64,000 nucleotides of DNA from Aestuariimicrobium ganziense (GCF_015352975.1 NZ_JACYIZ010000004.1:1-64000); one strand, 5' to 3'; shown: positions 44,598-55,250, counted from the first letter of the stretch. Notes: generated from the sequence alone by a model not told the origin. Made by a program: numbers and translations.

Positions 44598-44633
44598 GTG
44601 AGGGATCGCTGGGTCTACCCAGCAGTTCCTCAC
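44598..44633 (+). terminator. Probable terminator of the ABC exporter operon
   Basis: GTGAGGGATCGCTGGGT pairs with ACCCAGCAGTTCCTCAC (two G-T pairs, one mismatch) around a 2-nt loop, 85 bp after the stop and behind a REP-like element. Confidence 0.5.
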
Positions 44634-44714
44634 ACTCCACGTGATGTCAGGTTCGGCGATGGCCGGGCCGACGCGTCAAACGCCGAAACAGTCTTCGAAC
44701 GGACGCGGGGCAGG

Positions 44715-44760
44715 GTGGTCTCGACACGTCCGCTCGTTCCTCGCGGACTGCTCGACCAGC
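44715..44760. repeat. REP-like palindromic element, copy 2, inverted
   Basis: GGTGGTCTCGACACGTCC to CTGCTCGACCAGC; its reverse complement shares the ends GCTGGTYGAG and TCGAGACC with copy 1 but has a different centre. A partial third end (CTCGACCAGCCAAGG) lies near 44787-44802. Confidence 0.6.
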
Positions 44761-44845
44761 CAGAGGACGGGCAGGGGGCGGTTCACACTCGACCAGCCAA
44801 GGCGGTGGGCGCTCTGATGTCGCCGGGAGGGCCGGACATAAGGGT

Positions 44846-44880
44846 GGGGGCCTGGCGTAGTATGAGTACTCCAGGCCCCC
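44846..44880. terminator. Strong hairpin in the non-coding island
   Basis: GGGGGCCTGG (44846-44855) pairs perfectly with CCAGGCCCCC (44871-44880); inside, AGTA-TGAG-TACT extends the fold past a 3-nt bulge. No gene ends close by, so it may be a terminator of an unseen transcript or a structured element. Confidence 0.5.
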
Positions 44881-45462
44881 GGTCGTCAGCGTGTGGCACC
44901 GCCAACACCGCAGCTCCCACACGGTCCGCCGCCGCTGCCACGAGCGACCAGCGCCGCACCGCACGGCCACATGAGTCAGATCTCGCGATCACGTCCGCCC
45001 CGAGGGGCCTTCGTGCTCAACCAGATCGACAGGGCCGAAGGTCCGGCACCGACCTGAGTGCTGGTCCACGATCCACACTGGGCCGAGGCCCGCTGGTTCG
45101 AGACCCTCCCCGCCAGGTGCGGCCGGAGCCGTCCTTGACCGGGAATCAGGTGGTGTGCCTGGAGTTCCGATCCGCCGTTCTTGCGAACTGCGTAAGAGAG
45201 TTCTATCGAGCTTTCGCAAGCGTTGCAAGGGTGTTTCGAGAACTTTCTCCAAGGATTTTCTCGTCCACAACCCGGTTCACAGAAGCGCTCCACTTGTGCA
45301 CAGCATTCTGCAGATGTGCACAGGTTCTCCACTGATGGGTGTGGACATCTCTGCGACCCTCCCACCCCTTCGTCTCGGCCCCACGGAGTGGGCGTCCGAG
45401 GATCGGTTTCGTCGAGGCTGCGGTGTGTCGCCGCACTGCGATGGCCGGCTGGTTGTGGAATG
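44881..45462. other. Non-coding stretch with no supported gene
   Basis: Short open frames on both strands lack recognisable motifs, consistent codon use or start sites. The right half is clearly less GC-rich than the rest of the window and contains the DnaA-box-like cluster at 45261-45348. Confidence 0.6.
45261..45348. promoter_or_regulatory. Cluster of DnaA-box-like 9-mers
   Basis: TCGTCCACA (45261), TTGTGCACA (45294), ATGTGCACA (45314) and, inverted, ATGTCCACA (45348-45340). Each is one or two changes from TTGTCCACA. Four in under 90 bp of AT-richer DNA is more than chance would suggest, but no dnaA or dnaN is near. Confidence 0.35.
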
Positions 45463-45501
45463 GACACGACCCCGCCAAGTATGAGCTGGCGGGGCCGTGT
45501 C
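45463..45501 (-). terminator. Terminator of the SRPBCC gene
   Basis: GACACGACCCCGCCA (45463-45477) pairs with TGGCGGGGCCGTGTC (45487-45501), one mismatch, 9-nt loop, just beyond the stop at 45527. Confidence 0.75.
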
Positions 45502-45526
45502 GTCCATGAACACCGAGGTCGGTGGC

Positions 45527-45988
45527 TCAGCGTCGAGCTTCCCCCTCGGCCAGGGCGGCGAGCCTCTGGATCGAGGCCATCAGGTTGGTGGGCGACATCC
45601 GCCGGGCCCGCTCGAGCCGCTGCGGATCAGTCAGCGCGCTGAAGTCGTAGGTGTGGCGGACGAGGGTGCCGTCGTCGGACTCCTCGAGCTCCCAGCCCCA
45701 CTGGTGGCCAGGGGGAGTGGTGCCGGCGTCGGCGGTCTTCCAGGCAATGGCTCGTCCCTCGTCGAAGACCGTGACGTGGTTCTCCTTGGTCTTGCCCGAC
45801 GTGTTGTGCATCACGAAGACGTCTCCGACCTTGGTGACCCGTTGGGCGGCGGGTGCCTCGGCGAGGTTGTCGTTGCCGTCCCAGCGCGGCTGCTGGCTGG
45901 GGTCGGCGATCAGTTCGAAGATCACCGCTGCCGGGGCGTCGACCAGACGCTCAGCGACGATCATGGTGGCCATGCTCTGCTCGGTCAT
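45527..45988 (-). CDS. SRPBCC (START/Bet v1-like) family protein
   Basis: 153 residues with the polyketide-cyclase/dehydrase-type SRPBCC pattern: an N-terminal strand and helix (VAERLVDAPAAVIFELIADPSQQPRWDGN), a beta core (VGDVFVMHNTSG), HQWGWELEESDDGTLVRHTYD, and a long C-terminal helix. Such proteins hold a hydrophobic ligand in a cavity; the ligand here is unknown. ATG 45988 gives MTEQSMATM; the internal ATG 18 bp downstream could also be used. It lies 46 bp after the FtsX-type gene on the same strand and has its own terminator. Confidence 0.8.
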   Translation of the reverse strand: MTEQSMATMIVAERLVDAPAAVIFELIADPSQQPRWDGNDNLAEAPAAQRVTKVGDVFVMHNTSGKTKENHVTVFDEGRAIAWKTADAGTTPPGHQWGWELEESDDGTLVRHTYDFSALTDPQRLERARRMSPTNLMASIQRLAALAEGEARR

Positions 45989-46034
45989 GCACCGATCACA
46001 CCACCAACCGGGCTGCCAGCCAAGCGAGTTGCAC

Positions 46035-48635
46035 TCACTCGCTGGCGATGGCTTCGAGCACGTTCGTCCGGGCAGCCCTGTGGGCGGGCCAGACCGCGGC
46101 CAGCACGCCCACGACCGCTGCAGCGATGACGAAGGCGACCAGCTGCCCCACCGGAACGTCGAGGCGGTTGATGCCGTCGTCGGCCATCAGACGTTGCAGC
46201 GAGATGCCGAAGACCGTGCCCAGTCCCACGCCGACGATCGCGCCGAGCAGTGAGATCACCACTGACTCCAACGTGATCATCCGCCGCACCTGGCCGCGGG
46301 TCAGGGCGATCGCCCGCAACAGGCCCAGTTCGCGGGTCCGCTCGACGATGCTCAGGCCCAAGGTGTTCACGATGCCCAGCACGGCGATCACGATGCTCAG
46401 TGCCAGCAGTGCGTACAACAACGCCATGGTCTGGTCGACCTGTTGCAGCACCAGGTCGGTGTACTCGTTGACGTCCATCACGCTGACCAGCGGCATGTCG
46501 GCCAGTGTCTCGTCCAAGGCCTTGCGCGCGGCGGCGTGGTCAGCCCCCGGCTTGAGGTGGATCGACAGGAACATGTCCTGCTGTCCGAGCCCGATGTCGG
46601 TGAGGGTCTTGGTCGACACCCACTTCTCGACGATGGCCGAACCATCGCCTCGGGTGTAGATCCCGACCACCGTCAGCGTCAGCACCCGCTGGGCCTGGGG
46701 GGAGTAGACCCGCTGCACCGAGCCCAGCCCCAACTTCTCGGCCGCTGCGGTGTCGGCCTCGACGATCATCTCGCCGGGAGCCGAGAACATCCTGCCCTCG
46801 GTGATCCTCTGCGGGAAGGCCTGGTCGAGCGAGTCTGCCTCCATGCCGCCGACCACCGTCATGTGCCGCCCGGTCACGTCGTTGAGGTACTCCTGTGGCG
46901 GCATGGCCTGGCCCTCGGGCACGTTGTAGACCATCGCTGCCTTCATGGCGTACACCCGGTCGACCTGCTCGACCTTCGAGACTGACTCGTTGACCTGTGC
47001 GGGGAACTCCTGGAACCCCTGTCGGGCCACCATGAAGTCGCCGCGCACCGTCGAGTTCACCTGTTCGGCGACCGACTTGGACGACGAGGCGCCGAAGATC
47101 GCCATCAATGACACCAGGGTCAGACCGATCATCAGGGCCGAGGCGGTGGCCGCGGTGCGACGTGGCTGGCGCACGGAGTTGAGCTCGGCGAGCTTGCCCA
47201 CCTCTCCGAAGAGGGCTCGGTAGACCTTGCCCACCAGCCAGACCACCGGTCGTCCCAACATTGGCGTCGCCACCGCCACGCCGATCATGGCCAGCGCCAT
47301 GCCCACGCCTGCCCAGGTGACCGGGCTCGGCACGTCGACGAACAGCCCGAGCACCAGTGCGGCAGCGCCTGCCAGTGCCATCGCCACTCCCACGACGGCA
47401 CGCCTGCCCAATCCCTGGTCACTCTCGGTCTGGGCACGCGTCATGGCCTCGATCGGGGCAATCCTGGTGGCGCGGCGGGCTGGTCCCAGGGCGGCGATCA
47501 GGGTGACCACGATGCCGGTCGCCAGAGAGGCGATGACGGCGTTGAGTCCGAGGCTGATCGGGGCATCGCCGATGTCCCAGCCGCCAGCGGCCATGGCCAC
47601 CTTGATCACCTGCGCCAGCAGCACACCGGCGAACAGTCCGATGATCGAACCGACGACGCCCATGACCAGCGCCTCGGCGAGCACCATGCCTCGGATCTGG
47701 CCACGGCTGGCGCCCATCGCCCGGAACATGGCCAGCTCACGTGAACGCTGAGCCACCAGGATGGTGAAGGTGTTGACGATCAGGAAGGTCGCCACGAGCA
47801 GGGAGATGCCGGCGAAGACCAGCAGGAAGATGTTGACGAAGTTGAGCGCCTGCCCGATCGAGGTCTCCTGCTCCTTGGCCAGCGAGTCGCCGTCCCGTGC
47901 GGCGTAGCCGGCCGGCAGCACCTGCTGGATGTCGGAGGCGACCTTGACCCGGTCGGCATCGGGGGCGGTGACCACCCAGGCACCGGTGAAGGTGTTCTCG
48001 CCGCCCAGGAACAGTTCCTGGGCACGCTGGGTGGTGAAGAAGGTGTAGCTGGCACCGGCGGTACCGCCCTCACCGAACGCCCCGGTGCCGACCACGGTGA
48101 CCTCGATCGTCCCTGCATTGGGGGTGATCACCTTCACCCGATCACCCAGCGAATGGCCCGACTTTCGCAGTGACTCGGGGTCGACCACGATCTGGTCGTC
48201 CGCCTGCGGCTCGTGGCCGGAGTAGAGGGTGACGCCGTCCTGGCCCCCGTAGGCGGGGGCGGTCGCCCAGTTGAAGCCCAGTTGCGGGGGACCGAACGTC
48301 GCCAGGGCCTTGCCCTTGGTGTCGATCATCATGACGCCCATGCCGGCGATCTCGCCGTGGGCCGAGGTGACACCGGGCACCTGCTTCACCCGTTCGATCA
48401 CCTCAGGCGTGAGCCGGCTTCGTCCCGCCTGTGCACCGTCGACCTGGGCGGAGGTGTCGGGCGCAACCTGCACGTCGGGAATGCTGCCCTTGATGATCTG
48501 GTCGAAGGAGCCCTTGAGCATGTCGGAGAACACGAACGATGCCGACACGAAGGCGACACCGAGCACGATCGCGGTGACGGCCATGAGCAGCCGCAGCTTG
48601 CGGCTCCACAGTGACCCGAAGGTGGCCTTCCGCAT
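46035..48635 (-). CDS. ABC transporter permease with two FtsX domains (MacB/LolC-like)
   Basis: 866 residues. An N-terminal helix (LLMAVTAIVLGVAFVSASFVF) is followed by a large extracytoplasmic domain, then an FtsX domain with about four membrane segments near 270-490. A second extracytoplasmic domain and a second FtsX domain end the protein (ALLALSIVIAVLGIVNTLGL, LGLLRAIALTRGQVRRMI). The repeated MFRAMGAS and LLRAIALT motifs are FtsX landmarks. It partners with the ATPase encoded 3 bp upstream. These systems work by mechanotransmission; substrates may be lipids, peptides or antibiotics. Confidence 0.9.
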   Translation of the reverse strand: MRKATFGSLWSRKLRLLMAVTAIVLGVAFVSASFVFSDMLKGSFDQIIKGSIPDVQVAPDTSAQVDGAQAGRSRLTPEVIERVKQVPGVTSAHGEIAGMGVMMIDTKGKALATFGPPQLGFNWATAPAYGGQDGVTLYSGHEPQADDQIVVDPESLRKSGHSLGDRVKVITPNAGTIEVTVVGTGAFGEGGTAGASYTFFTTQRAQELFLGGENTFTGAWVVTAPDADRVKVASDIQQVLPAGYAARDGDSLAKEQETSIGQALNFVNIFLLVFAGISLLVATFLIVNTFTILVAQRSRELAMFRAMGASRGQIRGMVLAEALVMGVVGSIIGLFAGVLLAQVIKVAMAAGGWDIGDAPISLGLNAVIASLATGIVVTLIAALGPARRATRIAPIEAMTRAQTESDQGLGRRAVVGVAMALAGAAALVLGLFVDVPSPVTWAGVGMALAMIGVAVATPMLGRPVVWLVGKVYRALFGEVGKLAELNSVRQPRRTAATASALMIGLTLVSLMAIFGASSSKSVAEQVNSTVRGDFMVARQGFQEFPAQVNESVSKVEQVDRVYAMKAAMVYNVPEGQAMPPQEYLNDVTGRHMTVVGGMEADSLDQAFPQRITEGRMFSAPGEMIVEADTAAAEKLGLGSVQRVYSPQAQRVLTLTVVGIYTRGDGSAIVEKWVSTKTLTDIGLGQQDMFLSIHLKPGADHAAARKALDETLADMPLVSVMDVNEYTDLVLQQVDQTMALLYALLALSIVIAVLGIVNTLGLSIVERTRELGLLRAIALTRGQVRRMITLESVVISLLGAIVGVGLGTVFGISLQRLMADDGINRLDVPVGQLVAFVIAAAVVGVLAAVWPAHRAARTNVLEAIASE

Positions 48636-48638
48636 CGC

Positions 48639-49427
48639 TCAGGCCTCCGTCGTCTCGGCGTGGCGTGGCAGTCGGACGGCCTCGGCGCGTCCGGTGCGGC
48701 GCGGATCGAGCCGACGCATGGTTTCGAGCACCTGGTCGTGGGTGGGATCCTCGACGTCCTCGACGATGCGTCCGTCGGCCAGGAACAGCGCCCGGTCGGC
48801 ATAGGACGCACTGACCGGGTCGTGGGTGACCATCACCACGGTCTGGCCCAGGTCGTCGACGCTGTGGCGAAGGAAGTTGAGCACTTCACCCGCACTGGTC
48901 GAGTCGAGGTTGCCGGTCGGCTCGTCGGCGAAGACGATCTCGGGACGACCGACCAACGCGCGGGCGCAGGCCACGCGTTGCTGCTGGCCGCCGGACAACT
49001 GCGACGGCTTGTGCGACAGCCGATCGGCCAGCCCCACCGCTTCGATCACGGCGTCGTACCACTCTGGGTCGGGCTTGCGTCCGGCGATGGCCAGCGGCAG
49101 CAGGATGTTCTCCTTGGCGGTCAGCGTGGCCACCAGGTTGAACTGCTGGAAGATGAACCCGATCCGCTCGCGGCGCAGCTTGGTGAGCGCGGCGTCCTTG
49201 AGGGTGCCGACGTCAGTGCTGCCGATCAGGGCACGGCCAGAAGTCGGACGATCCAGGCCCGCCATGCAGTGCATCAGCGTCGACTTGCCCGAGCCCGACG
49301 GCCCCATCACCGCGGTCAGCCGCGCGGGCAGCACCTCGACCGACACGTCGTCGAGGGCGACGACCTGGGCATCACCGGTTCCGTAGGTCTTGACGAGGTG
49401 TTCAGCGGTGGCTGCCGGAACCGACAT
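48639..49427 (-). CDS. ABC transporter ATPase, LolD/MacB-type
   Basis: 262 residues. Walker A GPSGSGKST at 42-50, Q-loop FQQFNLVATLTA, signature QLSGGQQQRVACARAL, Walker B IVFADEPTGNLDS and switch VTHDP. The DEPTGNLD form is typical of FtsE/LolD/MacB ATPases paired with FtsX permeases, as here. ATG 49427 has AAAGGG 6-7 nt upstream. Residues past about 225 are a charged extension beyond the usual end. CTGATACCTCGATCAG upstream could be an operator for this two-gene operon. Confidence 0.92.
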   Translation of the reverse strand: MSVPAATAEHLVKTYGTGDAQVVALDDVSVEVLPARLTAVMGPSGSGKSTLMHCMAGLDRPTSGRALIGSTDVGTLKDAALTKLRRERIGFIFQQFNLVATLTAKENILLPLAIAGRKPDPEWYDAVIEAVGLADRLSHKPSQLSGGQQQRVACARALVGRPEIVFADEPTGNLDSTSAGEVLNFLRHSVDDLGQTVVMVTHDPVSASYADRALFLADGRIVEDVEDPTHDQVLETMRRLDPRRTGRAEAVRLPRHAETTEA

Positions 49428-49451
49428 GGTGCATCCCTTTGGGTGAGGTTT

Positions 49452-49467
49452 CTGATACCTCGATCAG
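49452..49467. promoter_or_regulatory. Possible operator CTGATACCTCGATCAG upstream of the LolD/FtsX operon
   Basis: CTGAT and ATCAG arms separated by 6 bp, 25-40 bp upstream of ATG 49427. Arms are short, so this is tentative. Confidence 0.3.
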
Positions 49468-49495
49468 ATCATCCCAAGGGGCTGTTGGACCATGG

Positions 49496-49512
49496 GGCTC
49501 ACCCCCTGAGCC
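49496..49512 (-). terminator. Possible weak terminator of argG
   Basis: GGCTCA-CCCCC-TGAGCC, a 6-bp stem about 50 bp beyond the argG stop. Confidence 0.35.
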
Positions 49513-49559
49513 ACCCTGAGGTGACCCCCAGGTGACGCGCACAACGCGTACGGCCCGGC

Positions 49560-51026
<1,467 letters not shown>

Positions 51027-51057
51027 TGCGCTGGTCAGGCAGGGCTCAAGGACCCGG

Positions 51058-52278
51058 TCATGCGGGTCGGACGACGCGGCGTCCGCGACGGCGCAGCCCG
51101 ACCAGGCCGAGCAGTCCGACTGCCGCCACCACCCCGAGCAGTCCGGCCAGCAGGAAGCCGGCCCGCCACCCGAACTGCTCCATCGCCAGGCCGACCAGCG
51201 GTGGCGCCATCGTGTTGCCGCCGGTCATGAACGAGCCCTGCCAGCCCATCACCTGTCCGCGGTAACGGTCCGAGACGGCCTGCTGCAGTTGGTCGACGCC
51301 TGCCACCAGCGCGGGAGCGCAGAACAGACCCGCCACCAGCAGCAGCACGTTGAGCACCACCACACCGGTGCTCAGTGCCACCAGGGCGGTGGTGATGCCC
51401 AGGCCGAGGACGATCGCCAGCAGCGGTACCGGGCGGCTGAGCGCGCCGTAGAGCAGCCCGGCGAGCGCCGAGCCGAGGCCCCAGATCGCCAGCGTGATGC
51501 CGATCAGCGGCGCCCGGTCCCAGGTGCGCAGGGCAGCGATGATGGCCAGGTCGGTGCCGGCCAGGATGAACCCGGTCACACCGACCGCAGCCAGGATGCC
51601 GACCGCTCGCGGCGTCACCCAGGCGAGGCCCCGTGCCCGGCGGTTCGTGGCGGCAGGTCGTGGCGCTTCGTCCACTTCGCCCTCAGGGCGATGGGCGTCG
51701 CGGATCGACGGGTTCCACCAGGTGATCACCGAGCAGCCGACCAGGAACAGCCCGGCGAGCAACAGCAGTGCCCAGCGGGCGTCCCAGGTGGTCGCGAGCG
51801 CGACACCGATGGGTGGCCCGGCCATGAACGCCACCTCGACCACGGTCGAGTCCAGCGAGATCGCCGAACGCCGTAGTGGGGGAGGGGTTGCCCCGATCAC
51901 GGCCGAGCGGGTGATGGAGAAGATCGGGAAGCTCATCAGCCCGGCAACCGCTGCCAGCGGCAGCATCATCCAGTAACGGTCGGCCAGGGCCATGCCGAGG
52001 TAGGTGGGCGCGAGCACCACGATCGAGGGGATCGTCGTGCGACGCAGGCCGATGCTGTCGAGCAGGTGGCCCCGGTAGGGCGCCGAGATCGCCATGCCGA
52101 TGGTCAGCACTGCCCCGACCAGTCCGGCCGCACCGTAGCTGGCGTCGAAACGTTCGATGACGTAGAGGGTGAGCACGATGCCCAGCGCGAAGTGCGGAAC
52201 CCGGGCCAGGCTGCCCAGCGCGACGATCGCCCGCACCGCAGGGATCCGCAGCACTTCGCGGTAGGCGTCGAAGTTCAC
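51058..52278 (-). CDS. MFS transporter
   Basis: 406 residues with twelve hydrophobic segments and a central charged loop (about 205-225, rich in Arg, Pro and Glu). The first-half loop YRGHLLDSIGLRRTTIP stands in for MFS motif A. Substrate is not evident; the organisation resembles small drug/sugar efflux carriers of actinobacteria. The stop lies about 80 bp upstream of the argG start on the same strand, and its own start is 36 bp from the divergent debranching gene, so the two starts share one promoter region. Confidence 0.8.
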   Translation of the reverse strand: MNFDAYREVLRIPAVRAIVALGSLARVPHFALGIVLTLYVIERFDASYGAAGLVGAVLTIGMAISAPYRGHLLDSIGLRRTTIPSIVVLAPTYLGMALADRYWMMLPLAAVAGLMSFPIFSITRSAVIGATPPPLRRSAISLDSTVVEVAFMAGPPIGVALATTWDARWALLLLAGLFLVGCSVITWWNPSIRDAHRPEGEVDEAPRPAATNRRARGLAWVTPRAVGILAAVGVTGFILAGTDLAIIAALRTWDRAPLIGITLAIWGLGSALAGLLYGALSRPVPLLAIVLGLGITTALVALSTGVVVLNVLLLVAGLFCAPALVAGVDQLQQAVSDRYRGQVMGWQGSFMTGGNTMAPPLVGLAMEQFGWRAGFLLAGLLGVVAAVGLLGLVGLRRRGRRVVRPA

Positions 52279-52313
52279 CGGCCGAGTCTTTCACGCTCGC
52301 CTCCGGTGCTTGG

Positions 52314-54221
52314 ATGGGTGCCATGTACCAGCCCTTCCTGCATGACCTCGAGGTCGAACTGCACGCCCCGCTGCAGGCGTGGTCCGACGCCAGCGGCCAG
52401 ACCGTTCCCGCGGACATCACCGTCGCTGGGCTCTACTGCGCCGACCAGCGGGTGGTCTCGTCGTTGGAGTTGTCGGTGACCGACCGGGTGGTCGAGTCGA
52501 TGGGTGCCCACCGGTACGGCGGCGATGCGGTCGAGCACTACTACGGGGTGCGCACCACCGAGTTCGGGGTCGCCCCCGCGGTCACCGTGCAGCGCAGCCG
52601 TCGCGTCGACGGCGAGGCGATCCGTGAGAAGTTGCTGGTGACCAGCGCGGGCCTGGTCGACCTGCCGCTGGAGCTGGTCATGCGCCTGACCCGCGACGAC
52701 ACCGAGATGGAGCAGGTGAAGTCCGGTCGCGGGCACGAGGTGCGGCTGTCTGCCCCCGACGTCACCGACGACGGTGTCTCGTGGTCATGGCGCGACCAGA
52801 AGACCCGCGCCACGGTCAGCGCCCCGGGCGCCGAGGTGGTCGTCGACGGACTCGACATCGCCCTCCGTTGGCAGGTGGTGGTGCCCGCACGCGGCACCGT
52901 CGGGGTGGAGTGGTCGCTGGCGATGTCAGACACCGGCACCCCGTTCGGGGCGCACAGCCTGGGTCCGATCGTCCACGAACCGTCGGACGACCTGCCGGCG
53001 TCGGTGCAGCGGCTCGTCCGCCGGTCGGTGGCCGACCTGAACGGCCTGCGGATGGCCGACCTGGCCGACCCGGCGCAGAACTTCTTCGCTGCTGGGGCGC
53101 CGTGGTACTTCACCCTGTTCGGGCGCGACTCGATCATCTCGGCGACGCTGGCGCGGCCGTGGTCGTCCGAACCGGCCCTGGGCACCTTGCGTGCGCTCGC
53201 CGCCCGGCAGGGGGCGACGACCGATCCCGACACCGCCGAGGCGCCGGGCAAGATCCTTCATGAGGTGCGCCGTGCCCCGCTGACCCTGCACGACACCGCT
53301 GAGGACGCGGGCGAGCGGGCCGAGGTCACGCTGCCCCCGCTGTACTACGGGACGATCGACGCCACCTGCCTGTGGATGATGCTGCTCGCTGACCTGGTGC
53401 GTGACGGGCAGGCCGACCTGGCCGAGTTCCTGCCGGCGCTGCGCGGCACGCTCGGCTGGCTGCGCGACCACTCCGACCCCGATGGCGACGGCTTCGTGGA
53501 GTACCACGACGTCAACGCCAAGGGACTGGCCAACCAGGGCTGGAAGGACTCCGGGGACTCGATCCGCTGGGCCGACGGACGCCAGGCCGATGCCCCGATC
53601 GCGCTGGCCGAGGTTCAGGGTTACGCCCACGCCGCGGCAGTGGGTGCGGCGGAGTTGCTGCGCTCGATCGGTGAGGACGAGGAGGCCGCCGAGTGGGAGG
53701 CCTGGGCGGCTGCGCTCAAGGAGCGGTTCCGCGCCCAGTTCTGGGTCGAGGACGACCTCGGCCGCTACCCGGCGCTGGCCCTGGACGCAGCCAAGCAGCC
53801 GGTCGACGGGGTGGCGTCGAACATGGGACACCTGCTCGGCACCGGCATCCTCGACGACGACGAGCAGCGCATCGTGGTCGACCGGCTGATGCACCCAACG
53901 ATGTTCTCCGGCTACGGCATTCGTACCCTGTCGACGACCAACGGCGGCTACTGGCCGATCGGCTACCACGTCGGCTCGGTGTGGACCCACGACACCGCGT
54001 GGATCGTCGCCGGCATGCTGCGCGAGGGGTTCACCGACCAGGCCCGCACGGTCGCTGAGGGACTGGTGCGGGCGGCCGAGGGCTACGACCACCGGCTGCC
54101 TGAGCTGTTCAGTGGGCAGCCGGCCGACGAGGTGTTCCCACCGCTGCCGTACCCAGCCTCGTGCAAGCCGCAGGCCTGGGCAGCGGCCAGTGCGGCCGTC
54201 GTGGAGCAGGCCCTGCGCTGA
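52314..54221 (+). CDS. Glycogen debranching enzyme-like protein (amylo-alpha-1,6-glucosidase type)
   Basis: 635 residues. An N-terminal beta domain (about 1-230, GDE_N-bis type with LYCADQRVVSSLELSV) is followed by an (alpha/alpha)6 barrel with APWYFTLFGRDSIISA, YGTIDATCLWMML, DPDGDGFVEY, NQGWKDSGDSI, YPALALDAAKQPVDGVASNMGHLL and SVWTHDTAWI, all hallmarks of this glucosidase group. It probably releases glucose from alpha-1,6 branch points or related oligosaccharides. ATG 52314 or, three codons on, ATG 52323 (MYQPFLHDL) may start it. No glycogen genes are adjacent. Confidence 0.88.
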   Translation: MGAMYQPFLHDLEVELHAPLQAWSDASGQTVPADITVAGLYCADQRVVSSLELSVTDRVVESMGAHRYGGDAVEHYYGVRTTEFGVAPAVTVQRSRRVDGEAIREKLLVTSAGLVDLPLELVMRLTRDDTEMEQVKSGRGHEVRLSAPDVTDDGVSWSWRDQKTRATVSAPGAEVVVDGLDIALRWQVVVPARGTVGVEWSLAMSDTGTPFGAHSLGPIVHEPSDDLPASVQRLVRRSVADLNGLRMADLADPAQNFFAAGAPWYFTLFGRDSIISATLARPWSSEPALGTLRALAARQGATTDPDTAEAPGKILHEVRRAPLTLHDTAEDAGERAEVTLPPLYYGTIDATCLWMMLLADLVRDGQADLAEFLPALRGTLGWLRDHSDPDGDGFVEYHDVNAKGLANQGWKDSGDSIRWADGRQADAPIALAEVQGYAHAAAVGAAELLRSIGEDEEAAEWEAWAAALKERFRAQFWVEDDLGRYPALALDAAKQPVDGVASNMGHLLGTGILDDDEQRIVVDRLMHPTMFSGYGIRTLSTTNGGYWPIGYHVGSVWTHDTAWIVAGMLREGFTDQARTVAEGLVRAAEGYDHRLPELFSGQPADEVFPPLPYPASCKPQAWAAASAAVVEQALR

Positions 54222-54245
54222 GACGCTCGCTCCTGGCCAACGGAG

Positions 54246-55250
54246 CTAGAACGTGAGCACCAGCTTGCCGGTGACCTCGCCGGACTCGAGTCGGGCGTGG
54301 GCCGAGGCGACGTCGTCGAAGGCGAACCGCTCGACCGGTGCGGGCACGATCGTCCCGGTTTCGTAGAGCGGCCACACCTCGGCGGCGACCATCCGGCAGA
54401 TCTCGATCTTCTGCTCGACGGGGCGGAAGCGCAGGCTGGTGGCGGTCACCGTGCCCCGCTTGCCGAGCAGTTCGCCGATGTTGAGCTCACCCTTGGCACC
54501 ACCCTGCATGCCGATGATCACGCAGCGCCCGTCACGGGCCAGGGCGGTCACGTTGAGCGGCAGGTACTTCGCGCCCATGATGTCGAGGATGACGTCGGCG
54601 CCGTGGCCGTCGGTGGCCTGCTTGAGTTCTGAGACCCAGTCGTCGTGGTAGTCGATCGCGATGTCGGCGCCCAGGCTGCGGCAGAACTCGAGCTTCTCGG
54701 CTGTCCCGGCTGTGGTGGCGACCCGGCATCCCTTGGCCTTGGCGTACTGGATCGCGAACGAGCCGATGCCCCCTGCCCCGCCGTGCACCAGGAAGGTCTC
54801 GCCCTCACGCAGGTGCACGTGCCGCATGTTCGACGCAACGGTGGTCGCGACCTCGACGACTGTGGCTGCGGTGACCAGGTCCATTCCCGCCGGTGGACGC
54901 ATCGCCTGCCCGGCCGGGACGACGAACTGTTCGGCGTAGCCGCCGCCGGCGAGCAGGGCGACCAGTTCGTCGCCGACCGCCCATTCTGTGACGCCCTCGC
55001 CGAGCGCCGCGACCGTGCCGGCCGCCTCGAGCCCGATCACGTCGCTGATCCCCTTCGGGGGCGGGTAGAGCCCCTGACGCTGCAGCAGGTCGGCGCGGTT
55101 GATGCCGGCCGCCACGGTGGTGACCAGGATCTCGCCCGGTGCCGGCGTGGGTGCCTCGACCTCGGTGATCCGCAGCTGTTCCGGTCCGGGGCGACGCGGG
55201 CGCCCACGCTCATCGGTGCCTTCGACTGGTTCCACGGTGACTGCGCGCAT
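54246..55250 (-). CDS. NAD(P)H:quinone oxidoreductase, zinc-free MDR family (PIG3-like)
   Basis: 334 residues from ATG 55250 (MRAVTVEPVEG). The frame is open upstream but without homology. The GroES-like domain has GINRADLLQRQGLYPPPKG, diagnostic of the PIG3/TP53I3-type quinone oxidoreductases. The Rossmann domain has VHGGAGGIGSFAIQYAKAKG with the dinucleotide loop. No catalytic zinc cysteines are present, as expected. It reduces quinones with NADPH. It is divergent from tRNA-Ser with a long palindrome between. Confidence 0.92.
   Translation of the reverse strand: MRAVTVEPVEGTDERGRPRRPGPEQLRITEVEAPTPAPGEILVTTVAAGINRADLLQRQGLYPPPKGISDVIGLEAAGTVAALGEGVTEWAVGDELVALLAGGGYAEQFVVPAGQAMRPPAGMDLVTAATVVEVATTVASNMRHVHLREGETFLVHGGAGGIGSFAIQYAKAKGCRVATTAGTAEKLEFCRSLGADIAIDYHDDWVSELKQATDGHGADVILDIMGAKYLPLNVTALARDGRCVIIGMQGGAKGELNIGELLGKRGTVTATSLRFRPVEQKIEICRMVAAEVWPLYETGTIVPAPVERFAFDDVASAHARLESGEVTGKLVLTF

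Noticed and set aside
45261-45348. The chromosomal replication origin
   Set aside because: No dnaA, dnaN or recF beside it and only imperfect boxes; kept only as a DnaA-box-like cluster.
44881-45526. Short protein genes in the non-coding island
   Set aside because: Frames on both strands are short, lack Shine-Dalgarno sites or -10 boxes at sensible spacing, and show no motifs.
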